Shown here piece after piece: positions 50,470 to 61,459 of a stretch of 64,000 bases of DNA. The notes beneath the pieces were generated by a model. It searched no databases and was not told the DNA's origin. It saw only the letters and a list, made by a program, of their open reading frames with translations. Every line of letters begins with the position of its first letter. The first letter of the stretch is position 1. Location: positions 17,501 through 81,500 of the forward strand of contig JAXCGZ010020842.1 of NCBI GenBank assembly GCA_037179515.1, in the 5' to 3' direction. The position numbers and the translations under genes are program-made. Source of the DNA: Halocaridina rubra. Its lineage: Eukaryota; Arthropoda; Malacostraca; Decapoda; Atyidae.

Positions 50470-52112
50470 GAAATATGGAGGACTAGGGCCCTGAGATGAC
50501 GATTGATCTGATTTTTGAAGGAAGATAGGTCATAAGAATTAGGAAAGACAGAAGGAGGAAGAGAGTTCCAGAGTCTGAAGGTAGATGGGAAGAAGCAGCC
50601 GTTGCACCGACTAATCCACGAGCTACAAATCTCCACACAGTACCTGTGAGATGAGGCCACTTGGCGAGTGTTACGCGGCCTCGGCAGTGGGGAAGGGATG
50701 CAACTCGCCAACTCATCAGAGCAGTGATGGAAGTAGTAGCGATAGAAAAGCGAAAGAGAAGATACCTTATGGCGAAAAGAGAGAGGAGCCAGATTAGAAG
50801 TAAGAGAAGGATCATTAATGAGTCTGACTGCCTTAGATTCAACCCTATCAAAGAGATAAGTATAAGAAGGAGCATCAAGATGTGTGAGCAGTATTCAAAG
50901 CAGGGACAGATAAGACCTTTATAAATTTTAAGTATCTGTAAAGAGGAAATGTAATGCCAAAAACGAGACAAAACCCCTAATATTTTGGATGAAGATTTAA
51001 AAATTTGTATCATGTGATTCCTCAAAGACAAGTTAGAGGTTATATTGATGCCTAATATGTTGATAGCGTTAAGAGTGTAAATTTCGTTAGTTTCAATGAT
51101 AATAGGGTTATCTGGAGGAGAAGAGGATAAAGAGATAGCCAGAAACTGTGTCTTGGAGGCATTGATTTTAAAAAAATTTTGTTCCCCACTCAGATATTCT
51201 CTGCAAATCAGATATGAGAGTAGAAGAAAGACTGATACGAGACTGATTAAGAGTAGCAGATGAAGGCTATGAAGAAAAGGCAGAGGAAATGTGAAGGGTA
51301 GAATCATCAGCAAAGGCATGAAGAAGAGAGGAAGATGGGTATTGTAGGGGATCATTGATGAAGAGAAGGAACAGAGTAGGTGAAAGAACAGAGCACTGTG
51401 GAATGCCACTGGTAAGAAAGAAAGGGCTAGATGTCGCACCATCAACAACTACAGATATAAAACAGACAGAAAGAAAACTGGAAATCAGAGAACAGAAAGA
51501 AAGGGTGAAGCCATAAACTGGGAGTTTGACCAACAGAGCCTTGTGCCAGACTCTGTCAGAAGCCTTAGAGATATCAAGGGCGACGACAGAGGATTCCCCA
51601 TAGTTCCTTAGAGAAGATGACCATACATGAGTAAGATAGGACAGGAGATCACCAGTGGATCTTGCCTCGCGGAAGCCGTACTGGTGATCGGAGATAGGTG
51701 AGTTAAAGTCAAGCCATTTCAAGAATCGAGCATCGAGCAAAGTTTCGAAATCTTTAGCATTAGAGGCGGTTAGGGCAATAAGTCGGTAGTTTGAATGAAT
51801 AGAATGGTCACCCTTCTTAGAAACAGGTTGAACTAGAGCATGCTTCCAAGATGAAGGATATATACTGGTTGACAGAATGGGGCGAAAAAGACGGCAAAGC
51901 ACGGGAGTCACTTCATATGCAAACTCCTTAAGGAACCTTGCAGGGATATCTTCGGGACCAGTTGCCTTATTTGTCTTTAGCGAGCGAAGAACCTTATGAA
52001 CTTTGCATGAAGAAAGGATAAGGGAGTGCATAGGATTAGAGAGGGGTAAAGATTGAGGAACAGGTGCACTGGAGTCATTTATTAGAAGAGTTGGCAGAAA
52101 AATGAGAGCCAA
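50470..52112 (-). pseudogene. Family D reverse transcriptase
   Basis: An open 281-codon stretch (51267-52112) carries KVLRSLKTNKATGPEDIPAR, SSWKHALVQPVSKKGDHSIH, DHQYGFREARSTGDLLSYLT, VVALDISKASDRVWHKALLV (first Asp), SGIPQCSVLSPTLFLLFIND (usual G in PQGSV is C) and HAFADDSTLHISSAF (FADD). Then a frame change leads to NFFKINASKTQFLAISL, INILGINITSNLSLRNHMIQ, and the end RLWNSLPPSVFPNSYDLSSF near 50500. Catalytic Asp residues remain, but frames are broken at least twice. Confidence 0.85.
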
Positions 52113-52429
52113 AGAGAGTGATTTTGTCAGTGGGAGAGCAAGCTATAGAACCATCAAAACGATTGAGAGGGGAAAGCTTGAGTTACAGAAGTTTTTGGAG
52201 AGGTTCTTGGCTAAGGACCAGATGCATATGTCAGTGGGAGAGGAGTTAAGGTCATCAACTTTCCTTCTTATATAGGAAGCCTTAGACTGAATCTGAGCAG
52301 TACAGAGATTCCTAGCTACAATAAAAGCAGAGCGAGTTAAATCAGATGGAGGGGCCTGGGCAGATAGGTGTGCCCGATTCCTGGCTGGAACTGAAAGTAG
52401 TAGTCATCCTATGGGAAATCAAAGAGGGA

Positions 52430-53380
52430 GTTACGAAATTTTCATGCTGGGCATGCTCAAAGTGCCAAAGGTAATGATGAGTAACAGGGATTGGTGGAGT
52501 GAGAGCGAAAATGGATGAGATTGAGATCATAGAGTGGTCAGATTTACCAAGAGGGAAAGCACAGAATAAAAGTAAATTGAAGGGTTTGACGTAAGAAATT
52601 GTTCAAGAGTGTTTGCTGCATGTTCATGATGATTAAGAACATGAGTAGGATGTTTGATAATTTGCTCCAGGTGATGAGTAATAGAGAAAGCAAGGGCCTC
52701 ACTTCCTCCCACATCAGTGTGAGAAGAATGAAGCCACACACTGTGGTGTACATTGAAGTCTTCAATGTAGAGAACTTCGGTATGTGGGTGACAAGATAGC
52801 AAGGATTCATGGCACGAGGACAGATGTTAAAAGAAAGACACAAACTCGGCGGAGTTTGGAGAGCAGTAGCAGAAGCTAAAGAAAATAGTGGTAGTGGAGA
52901 GATAGACTTTTAGCCAGAGAACATCAAAGTCAGGAGATTCAAGGTCCATGAGCCTCACAGAAAGAGTGTTAGTGTTGCAGTAGGCACAGACCCCACCCTT
53001 GGAACGAAAAGGAGTATACTGATTATAGTGAGAGATTTGCAATGGGTCAGTGAAAGCATGTATAGACAGCTGGATTTCAGATAGGAGGAGGAGGTTAGGG
53101 AGGAAAGTACCCAAGTGCTGTTCCACAGACGAATGAATAGAGTTCAGCCCACGAATGTTAGAATAGTGAAGAGTGAAAGTAGCAGATCTATTGGGAGGTG
53201 TAAGGTTAAGGGCAGAACCATTACTACCACCAGGCATGTCTGCCCTCAAACCAATAGTGGAGTCAACACGATCCCCGGAGATTCTTCGCACCCCTCTATG
53301 CCAGATATTGGGGGTCATTAGCTGTAGACTTTCCATAAATAATAGCAAATATGAGGAAACAAGAGCGAAAAAGAGACAGA
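52430..53380 (-). pseudogene. Family D APE endonuclease
   Basis: TLHYSNIRGLNSIHSSVEQH begins the fold. LLLLSEIQLSIHAFTDPLQI has SEI where the family has SET. FRSKGGVCAYCNTNTLSV, FSFCYCSPNSAEF follow. After a frame change VLYIEDFNVHHSVWLHSSHT has EDFN for GDFN, and ANTLEQFLTSNP follows. These are several substitutions near active-site positions, so it is probably inactive. The following 52100-52430 stretch is the linker to RT. Confidence 0.75.
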
Positions 53381-53500
53381 TGTGAGGAGTGTTGTGACTT
53401 GTCAACTGTAATGGAATAGCAAGAGATGTGTAATGAATACGCAAGAATATTCAGTGTAGATGTAGATGTGACAGAGTGTTTCGCTCAAAGTCACCAGAGG

Positions 53501-54415
53501 CTGTTAGATGACTTATTAGTTAATTTAGTAACTTAACTGTCATTTTTCTAACTAAAAATAATTCCCACCTCTTGACTTTTGCAGATTATGATTATTTGCA
53601 ATTTATATTTTAGCTTATAGCTAATTCTAAATATACCTTATTTAATATTCTTGTATGTGTAGAAAGCATAGTCCCGATATAAAGGCTGCCCCTATTTCTG
53701 TTTTCCTACCGTTCCCTCTTTTCAGTGAGCCTATTAGATACATTTTCTTTACAATTTTCTTATGATAAAATAGCTCTTGCTAATAAATTATTATAAAAAA
53801 TTTTCTTGCTGATAATTTTGTTATAAATTTGACCTTGCTGTTATGTCATTAGCCTGTCTAGATATATTTCAGTAGCTTCTTTATTATTTGAATACTTAAA
53901 TTCCGTCTCCTACAACGCAAAGAACGTTCCAGAGATTACTTACCAGTAACCTAATTTTCCATTAGTATTCTCGTTTTATTTTATTTGCTTCCACTTGTTG
54001 CACCTAAAATATTGTCTCTCCCTTGCATATCTGCTATAATTGCCTGCCAGGGACTACCACTAAAGTAGCCCTGGTATAAAATAAGAGCCAGTTGCTGCTC
54101 TAGAAATGTATCCTACAGATGACATCACCATTTGGCTGCCAAACATCCCAGAGGCAGCATCTCACCTCAGCAGTCAAACTTATTTCAAACCTTATTTACG
54201 TGGCATCTTCACAGGAATTCATCTGGCACAAACAATGTGAGGTATAGTGTATGGTAAAGCTCGTGGGTCAAGCAAATTGGTTTTTCGAGAATTAGTCACA
54301 TTCGTTACTGGCCAAATCCTACAATTTTTTTCTCAGATTCCATTCCCATACAAACGAACTTTTGTAGATTACCTAACTGGAATCTCACTTGCCAAAGTTA
54401 ATTCCTTAACCTAGT
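53501..54415. other. AT-rich region without recognisable gene
   Basis: No supported open frame or repeat. It separates families D and E. Confidence 0.5.
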
Positions 54416-54676
54416 CATAGTCATAGTCATAGATTTTATTGCCAAATATTCAGTATATATACAGGAATAAATATGTACATTATATTCAGAGGCACTAGCC
54501 TGCTGAGCAAGAGCTCCTTGGCAGGCAGTTTAATATACATTTCACATAATTTAAAGTATGACGGCAATAGCTAACAAAAGCTCCAATATAGCAATCTCAT
54601 GCTTATCTTGTAATAAAACAAAATAGTAGCCTGACCTTAACCTGGACAAAATTATGCACCAATACTGTATTAATTA

Positions 54677-56740
54677 TTAATCAACAGCTGCTTGATTTTG
54701 CCTAGTAAATAAATGCTGTTTGAGTTTCTTTTTAAATAAAGTTGTGCCAGTTATTATTTTTAAATCTTCTGGTAATGCATTCCAACATTTTGGGCCAAAA
54801 CAGTGAATAGAAAACTTGTACAAGCTTGTTCTCGGCTGTGGACATATCAAATTTATATTGTTACCTCTGGTTCCATGGTTGTGTTGAATAAATCTAAATA
54901 ATTTTCTGTTATCGATAACATCACTATATATAATAATAAGACAGAAATATTGTATCAAGTAATTAAATTTAAGAAGTTTATCTCCTTGAATAAAGAGGAA
55001 GTTGAGTCATATTTTCCACTATATGTAATAGTTCTGATCAGTCTTTTCTGAGTTACAAATACATCCCTTACAATTGACGGCCAAGTACAACCCCAGATGA
55101 ACAAACAGTATATATGAGGATAACACAGGGAGTAGTATATGCTTTTTAAGGCCTCATTTGTTAGGTTGTGGCGAATTTTATACAAAATTCCACACGTCTT
55201 GGACATTTTGAGCAGACAGATTGAATATGATATTTCCAACTTAAATTTTCATCAATAATTACTCCCAAAAATTTCTTACAAGCAACTCTTTTAACTTCAT
55301 ACCCATTCATATTAACTTGACCAATATTGTGTACTACAGATCTATTTTGAAATAAGATATAGTCAGTTTTGGAAACATTTAGCTTTAATTTATTAACAGA
55401 GACCCAGTTGTTAATTTTTTCTAGTTCACTATTTAAAACAGAATGCAGGTGGTCAAGGTTATTATCATGCAAGAGAAGGTTGGTGTTATCTGCATAAAGA
55501 ATATATTTGAATTTATTACTGGCATTGGAAATATCATTTATATAAACTAAAAATAACAATGGGCCCAATATTGATCCCTGCGGTACTCCCCTCTCAATAG
55601 TTTGCAACAAAGATGCATTCCCATTACAATTTACGGCTTATTTTCTATTTTTCAAGTAGCTCTTAAATAACTGTGATGGTGTTCCCCTAATACCCACACA
55701 AGTTAGTTTTTCAATTAGTAATTATCATGGTCTAATGAGTCAAATGCTTTGGACAAGTCTAGGAAAACCCCTGCAAGAAAGTTTTTATTTTCCAAATTTT
55801 GATAAACATCACTTGTAAAATTCATTATTGCTTTTTCAGTGGTCTTATTATTACGGAATCCATATTGATTTTCAGATAATAGGTTGAACTTTTCAAGGAA
55901 TTCTTTAAGTCTGTGAACAATCGCTTTTTCAAACACTTTACTTAAGGACGGTAAGTCTGATATAGGTCTATAGTTATTTTTATCATCTACAGTGCCTGAC
56001 TTAAATATAGGTATTACTTTAGCACTTTTTAGTTTGTCTGGAAAACATCCTTGCTGAAAACATAGATTGATTATGTGGGTAAGTGGGGTACCAATGTAAT
56101 GGGCAGTGACCTGGTGTAGTTTTGATGGAATATCATCATATCCCGACGCTGTATTTAGTTTTAAGGTTTTTATATATTTAGTGACTTCCTCCCTTGTTAC
56201 AGGATACAAGTAAAACGAAAAATCTGGTGGATTATTAAGAAACTGTCAGTGCGAGATTTGTTGCACATTTTGTTGTTCCTGTGTTGGTTGTGCTATAGTT
56301 AAGAAATGATTATTAAAGATATTAGCAGTGTGGTCATTATCATTTTTTAATTTGATTTCCTTTGAATGATTAATTTGTTTTCGTCCCATTAGGCTGTTTA
56401 TTGTATTCCAGGTGGACTTGCTGTTTCCTTGTTCCTTCTTAAGCTTATCCTGAAAATATCTATTTTTTGCAGCTCGAAGTAGTGTTACTAATTTGTTCCT
56501 GTAAGCTTTATATCTGGTTCCAAAAGACAAAGGCCATTTTGATGCAAGCCTTTCTAATCGGTGTTTTTCTTTGATACTATTTTTTAATCCTGCAATTATG
56601 TGTGGGCATCTGTTGTTTTTATTATTTACAGTCGATTTTCTTAGAGGAGAGCAGTCTAGAAATTTATCTCTAAATGTACAGTGAAATTTATTAAAAGCTT
56701 CATTTGCGTTATTTAGGTCTGTTATGTTGCCATTTTTCAT
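54677..56740 (-). pseudogene. Family E reverse transcriptase
   Basis: From 56740: KSTWNTINSLMGRKQINHSK linker, VTKYIKTLKLNTASGYDDIP, AKVIPIFKSGTVDDKNNYRP, SENQYGFRNNKTTEKAIMNF, LAGVFLDLSKAFDSLDHDNY (first Asp; 55715-56209), GVPQGSILGPLLFLVYINDI, KYILYADNTNLLLHDNN (55500), LNVSKTDYILFQNRSVV, then CFGPKCWNALPEDLKIITGT to a stop at 54677. The box is Y-A-D-N instead of Y-A-D-D, a loss of a metal-binding Asp. Frames break at about 55700 and 55160. Confidence 0.85.
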
Positions 56741-57411
56741 GTGATAAATCTCTAGTAAATTTAGCTATGTTATCATCAGAGTAATGTCTTTTTTCTAAAT
56801 ATGCATCAATTTTATGTTCTTTTTTTTTAAACTGGGAGTATGCTGCGAAATGATCTGTTATCTCGGTGTACACTATGAAATTACTTATGTTGTCGTCAAG
56901 ATTTGTGGTCCAGATATGATCGATTAGAGATGCACTATTTTCAGTTACTCTCGTAGGTTTAGTAGTTAGTGGAAAGCAGCCACATGAATACAATAAGTTT
57001 ATAAAATCAGTTACTCTTTGATCATTTATTTTAAGAAAATCTAAGTTCCAATCACTGAATAAATAAATAGTTTTGTCCTTTTTCCTTGCTGCAAAATCAA
57101 ATACTTTCAGTAAAGCTCCAAGGAATTCAGGCATGTTCCCCTTTGGTGGTCTATATACAGCTGCAAAGAAGCAATTTTCCTTACCGTTATGTACCTGTAC
57201 ACTAACTCATTCACTTCTAATGTTCATGCACAAGACCGAAAATGCATTAATTTATTTAAATTTGAATACAATTCATTTAAGTATATATAAATTGAAAAAG
57301 TGTTGGTTGCGTTTTTCATATTATTCAAAAACAAATCTATTTCATTTTCAAGATCAAGTGGGTTAAATATCATATTATCAAGCTCATTGATATATAAATA
57401 ATTGGGAAGTA
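56709..57411 (-). pseudogene. Family E endonuclease, central and C-terminal part
   Basis: NELDNMIFNPLDLENEIDLF (about 57380) and ATNTFSIYIYLNELYSNLNK are followed by NIRS. It then jumps to VQVHNGKENCFFAAVYRPPK, IYLFSDWNLDFLKINDQRVT (SDWN for GDFN), NSASLIDHIWTTNLDDNISN and VYTEITDHFAAYSQF (TDH for SDH). The part with SETRL/ETRLDNDIE is absent at the jump. Confidence 0.78.
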
Positions 57412-58098
57412 CAATAGGTAATTACATTCAGTGACTCGTTCCATCATACTGCACTCCTTTTTAACACTAGAGCTATACTTATTTGCTACATACATACACC
57501 TCCACCTTTCCTGTCTCTCTTCTGAGTGAACATATTGTACCCTGTTATATTATACAATGATTCAATATCATTATCCAGCCTAGTCTCCAAAAAAAACCCA
57601 TTACATCACATATATTATTTTCTGTTAAACAAACAACAACAAAGTACTTCCCAACTATTTATGTATCAATGAGCTTGATAAGATGATATTTAACCCACTT
57701 GATCTTAAAAATGAAATAGATTTGTTTTTGAATAATATGTGAAATGCAACCAACACTTTTTCAATTTAGATATACTTAAATGAATTGTATTCAAATTTAA
57801 ATAAATCTAATGAATTTTCGGTTTTGTGCATGAACATTAGAAGTCTTGCAAATAATCTTCTAATATTTGTTGATCAATGTTTAACAGAAAAAATATATGT
57901 GATGTAATGGGTTTTTTGGAGACTAGGCTGGATAATGATATTGAATCATTGTATAATATAACAGGGTACAATATGTTCACTCAGAACAGAGACGGGAAAG
58001 GTGGAGGTGTATGTATGTATATAGCAAATAAGTATAGCTCGAGTGTTAAAAAGGAGTGCAGTATGATGGAACGATTCATTGAATGTAATTACAATTAG
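57412..58098. repeat. Rearranged family E block: direct and inverted copies of the endonuclease segment
   Basis: 57418-57627 is a same-strand (minus) copy of the ETRLDNDIES-to-MERFIECNY segment; it is the piece missing from the copy at 57210. 57628-58092 is an inverted (plus-strand) copy of 58099-58563. The joints read acaataggtaattaca (57412-57427) and acaattaggtaattaca (58091-58107). The arms and the 6-nt spacer AATTAG form a near-perfect palindrome. Confidence 0.85.
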
Positions 58099-58623
58099 GT
58101 AATTACATTCAATGAATCGTTCCATCATACTGCACTCCTTTTTAACACTCGAGCTATACTTATTTGCTACATACATACATACACCTCTACCTTTCCTGTC
58201 TCTGTTCTGAATGAACATATTGTACCCTGTTATATTATATAATGATTCAATATCATTATCCAGCCTAGTCTCCAAAAAACCCATTACAGCACATATATTA
58301 TTTTCTGTTAAACATTGATCAACAAATATTTGAAGATTATTTGCAAGACTTCTAATGTTCACGCACAAAACCGAAAATGCATTAGATTTATTTAAATTTG
58401 AATACAATTCATTTAAGTATATATAAATCGAAAAAGTGTTGGTTGCGTTTCTCATATTATTCAAAAACAAATCTATTTCATTTTCAAGATCAAGTGGGTT
58501 AAATATCATCTTATCAAGCTCATTGATGCATAAATAATTGGGAAGTACTTTGTTGTTGTTTGTTAGCCTTATAAGTTCATCGTCACCAATGGAGTAGTAT
58601 GGAAGGTATCTATTTACAGCCAT
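58099..58623 (-). pseudogene. Family E ORF2 start, endonuclease N-terminal part
   Basis: It begins MAVNRYLPYYSIGDDELIRL at 58623, then VLPNYLCINELDKMIFNPLD, FSVLCVNIRSLANNLQIFVD, CAVMGFLETRLDNDIESLYN (ETRL is the catalytic Glu motif), and MYVANKYSSSVKKECSMMER to ECNY at 58100. About 175 codons are open. It then runs into the inverted copy instead of continuing to VYRPP. Confidence 0.83.
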
Positions 58624-58838
58624 GGTGAAGAAATAAATTACACTACTTTTACATTACTGACTTACATACTAATATTTACTTCTTCCAAATCATACCGGGT
58701 TCTTCCGGCCATTTATTGGTTTAGGGTGCGAGCGGTTTATAACTTCCGTGGCGGGAGACACGGCAGGAGAGGGTGCGGGTGATGATATATCACTCTCCCC
58801 CCACTCCCGGGCCCCCACCCCCGCACCACCGATCCTGG

Positions 58839-59300
58839 TCATCTCCTCAACCACGCCATGATGAGCTTAGTATGTTTAAAGTAGGCTATTTTCCCTTCTG
58901 ATCTAGCCTTTTTTAGTTGTGGCATCTGTGTAGATTCTATTGCCTGTGATGCATCACACAGGTCATCATTAAGGTAGATCTTGGTCCCTTGCAACTTTTT
59001 AGCATTTCGCATGACCGTCTCTCTGTCACAGTAGCGGGAGAAACGAGCCACCATGGGGCGAGGTTTGTCATCACGAAGTGGTCCCACCCTGTGAGCCCTC
59101 TCTAACGTCATGCCTTCTAGCTGTAATTTATCAGCTATCAGGGCTGATACCATCGTTGTTGTTTGCTCCCTGGTTTCCCCATCGCTTCTTTCTTCTACAC
59201 AGCTGATATACATTGATAAGAAGTTTCTTTCATTGAATGTGATGAACAAAAATCTCATCCTGTTTATGAGCCCGTAAAAATCTATCCCTTCTCCTAACAA
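58839..59300 (-). pseudogene. Family E LINE ORF1, nucleic-acid-binding domain
   Basis: A 153-codon frame with LIADKLQLEGMTLERAHRVG, KPRPMVARFSRYCDRETVMR, NAKKLQGTKIYLNDDLCDAS and KKARSEGKIAYFKHTKLIM. The ER.HR.G....RPI..RF..Y.DRE.V...A..LKGT.I.I..D pattern is the RRM/C-terminal domain found in ORF1 of several LINE groups. The N-terminal ~45 residues look unrelated (T-rich), so the real ORF1 start is upstream or lost. It lies 215 bp before ORF2, on the same strand. Confidence 0.7.
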
Positions 59301-59329
59301 ATTCTAATTTCATTTCACCCCTTTCTATC

Positions 59330-59900
59330 ATCGTAAGTAAAGTGCTTTGCGTCAAAAACTCGTGAATAAAGCTATTTGCTATATATATTGCAAATAATTA
59401 ATCATTCTACTAAAGTGTTTTATGCTATAAACTGCAAATAATTAAAAGGTAATTTTACCCAGTTGGCTTTGCAAATATTTCCTGTTAACCACAATTCAAT
59501 GAATGCATACTGTATTTATCTTGCTGATTCTTCATATACTGGGGATAAAGTGTTTTGAATTATTAGATGCAAATGCTTCAAAAGGTGGTTTTGCCCTTTT
59601 TTCATTGCAAACAGTTCTTGATAACCAAAAGTGAATGAATACTGTATTTATCTTGTAGATTCTTCCTTTATCATAAATGGAGTGTTTTACCATATTAATT
59701 GCAAATCAGTAATAAGCATTGCAACTTTTGTGGTTGCCCACAATTTAAGGAATACATACAGTACTGTATTTGTCTTGCTTATTCTTCATTTCTTGTGAAT
59801 AAATTGTTTTCCTTTAATACCAGTAAAGATTTAATGGTTTTGCATGCTCTTATAGTAGCATAAATATTTCTGGTTAGCTGTGACTAACCAATATATTTTC
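59330..59900 (+). repeat. Degenerate ~127-bp minisatellite
   Basis: tactgtatttatcttgctga begins units at about 59509, 59641 and 59763 (spacings 132 and 122), each followed by gattcttc..., aagtgttttg-like and tgcaaat...a phrases. A fourth, poorer unit precedes them. It may lie within the LTR of the downstream gypsy element. Confidence 0.6.
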
Positions 59901-60348
59901 ATCCAGTAGAATAATATTGGAAACTCATTATATGTATGCTCGTGCTTTCAGTTTCCAATTATTAACAGTGTGTCATTTCTGTTTCTGCAATTGCAGTGTC
60001 CTCTATTCTACTCTGCCAGTGTGACAGAGGTAATCGTCGAGTTGAGGCCAAAGTCTTGGCATACATCTGTGGTGCCGGGAAACGAAATCATGCTCACCAC
60101 CTCTGGGATTCGAGGCAGCATTTCATAAAATTTAATTAAGAGATTCAATTCAATTCTTTTAATGTCATTGCATTTCCAAAATTAAAAGAAAGTTGAATTC
60201 TGAGTTTCATTTAACCAAGTAGTGGTATATGGGTTTGGTGGTCAAGTACAAATATCTGTCCAGTCTGTTTGTGAGCTCTTAACTGAGTTCAGTACTTTGA
60301 GTCCCCTTAGTAATACAGAATCTTAACAACTCTCCATGCCCACATTAC
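59901..60348 (+). repeat. Probable 5' LTR end of gypsy-3
   Basis: The sequence immediately before the primer-binding site should be the end of the 5' LTR. Its start cannot be set because the 3' LTR is outside the window. It contains a short C/T-rich, then A/T-rich stretch and no coding frame. Confidence 0.45.
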
Positions 60349-60366
60349 TGGCGCCCGAACACGGAC
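60349..60366 (+). promoter_or_regulatory. Primer-binding site, tRNA-Lys type (gypsy-3)
   Basis: TGGCGCCCGAAC followed by ACGGAC is complementary to the 3' end of tRNA-Lys, the primer used by many gypsy and retroviral elements. Its location upstream of a gag frame on the same strand supports the call. Confidence 0.75.
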
Positions 60367-61459
60367 CCGTACAGACAGACTGATTTTGATAAATTTATCT
60401 TATTTTGCTTTTTAACATTGCACGTGAAACCCGAATACCATTGACTCGATTATTGAAATGAGTGAATCTTAGGCTGCACACGAAAATTTTATCGCTAGAG
60501 ACGTTGCGGATCAGAATTTTGATTTTATTTTTAAAATTAATTATGTTAACTAATATTTGCTTGCTTACAATGTGGTAAGCAAAATTTTAGGAAATCTGCA
60601 TGAGATTATGTGGTAACAGACATAAGAAATTTTGCATGACGAGAAGACGTGTTATTTAAAATTTCATTTATTTGCGTGGTAAGATTGAGTTTTAAAGCAT
60701 TCGTGTTTTATATATCCGTTAATGGGTGATAGTTGTTAAGAACTGTTTATATTTCCTTAGGGTTTAGGAATTGGGAGTAAGCATATTAAGTATTTTGCTT
60801 ATAATTGAGTTTTATATTCAAGCATCGACTGCTCATAGATTGGGAAGAAAAACTTTGGTGCCATTTATTGAGCCTAGGCTAAGCCTTCATGTGTCTGAGT
60901 TGTCACTCAAAAATAAATTTTCTCATTACTAGTAGACATGTGTAATCTGACTGCTTTGTAAGCTGTTAGCTTATCTTTGGTGTAGTTTGTATAGGATCTG
61001 TGCCCTTTTGGCAACACTCCAGAATTTTACTTACGACATTTTATTTGTGGGTACTGCCATATACGCGCTCATGAGCAGGCACGACTGCTATACTATACTT
61101 GTTTGCATTTTCTGGCACTGGGTGCTGGTCGGTAAAATTCGATGTTGCTCATTCCTCTCATTTGCACCATAACCGCAGGTACTGCCACATATTGCTGTTA
61201 AGCAGGCAGGACTGCCATTCTGTATTACCAGTGTTTCATATACTGTTTTGCAACATTTTGCTGCTTTTGAAATTGATTGTATTTTGAGTCACTTTTATGG
61301 TGAGGTTTTGAGATTACCGTTAGGTTTAAGTTTGGACTCTGGTGTTGAATTATTTTCTCTCCTCGGTGTTGTGTGGTTCTTTCCTTTTTTTTCTACTATT
61401 GTATATATTTATTTTTTTTTATTTTTGGCACTTCATTATTGACTGTTTAGGAAACCACC
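60367..61459 (+). other. gypsy-3 5' leader
   Basis: About 1.1 kb of AT-rich, T-rich sequence between primer site and gag. It contains a short duplication (actgccatatacgcgctcat / actgccacatattgctgtta). No gene seen. Confidence 0.55.

Larger units (their letters stand above)
50289..53500 (-). mobile_element. Jockey/CR1-type LINE (family D), near full length
   Basis: About 3.2 kb on the minus strand: endonuclease (53380-52430), RT (52112-51200), C-terminus to about 50470, 3' UTR, and a short poly(A) (seen as ttttttt at 50291-50297). The RT wording (VVALDISKASDRVWHKALLV) places it near BS/Jockey-like or CR1-like elements; I cannot fix the clade. No ORF1 is seen. The likely start is near 53500 (gagcgaaacactctgtcaca on the minus strand). 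Confidence 0.82.
54416..57411 (-). mobile_element. CR1/L2-type LINE (family E), 3' two thirds
   Basis: Minus strand: part of the endonuclease, RT, C-terminus and a 3' UTR with ggcaataaaatctatgacta followed by three TATGAC units (54418-54436), the terminal short-repeat tail. Its 5' part lies beyond a rearranged block at 57412-58098. The segment of endonuclease between NIRS and VYRPP is missing here (about 57210) and appears displaced at 57418-57627. Confidence 0.82.

Noticed and set aside
50661..53385. Plus-strand open frames rich in Arg/Lys/Glu over the family D LINE
   Set aside because: They are antisense shadows of the minus-strand endonuclease and RT, which carry real motifs.
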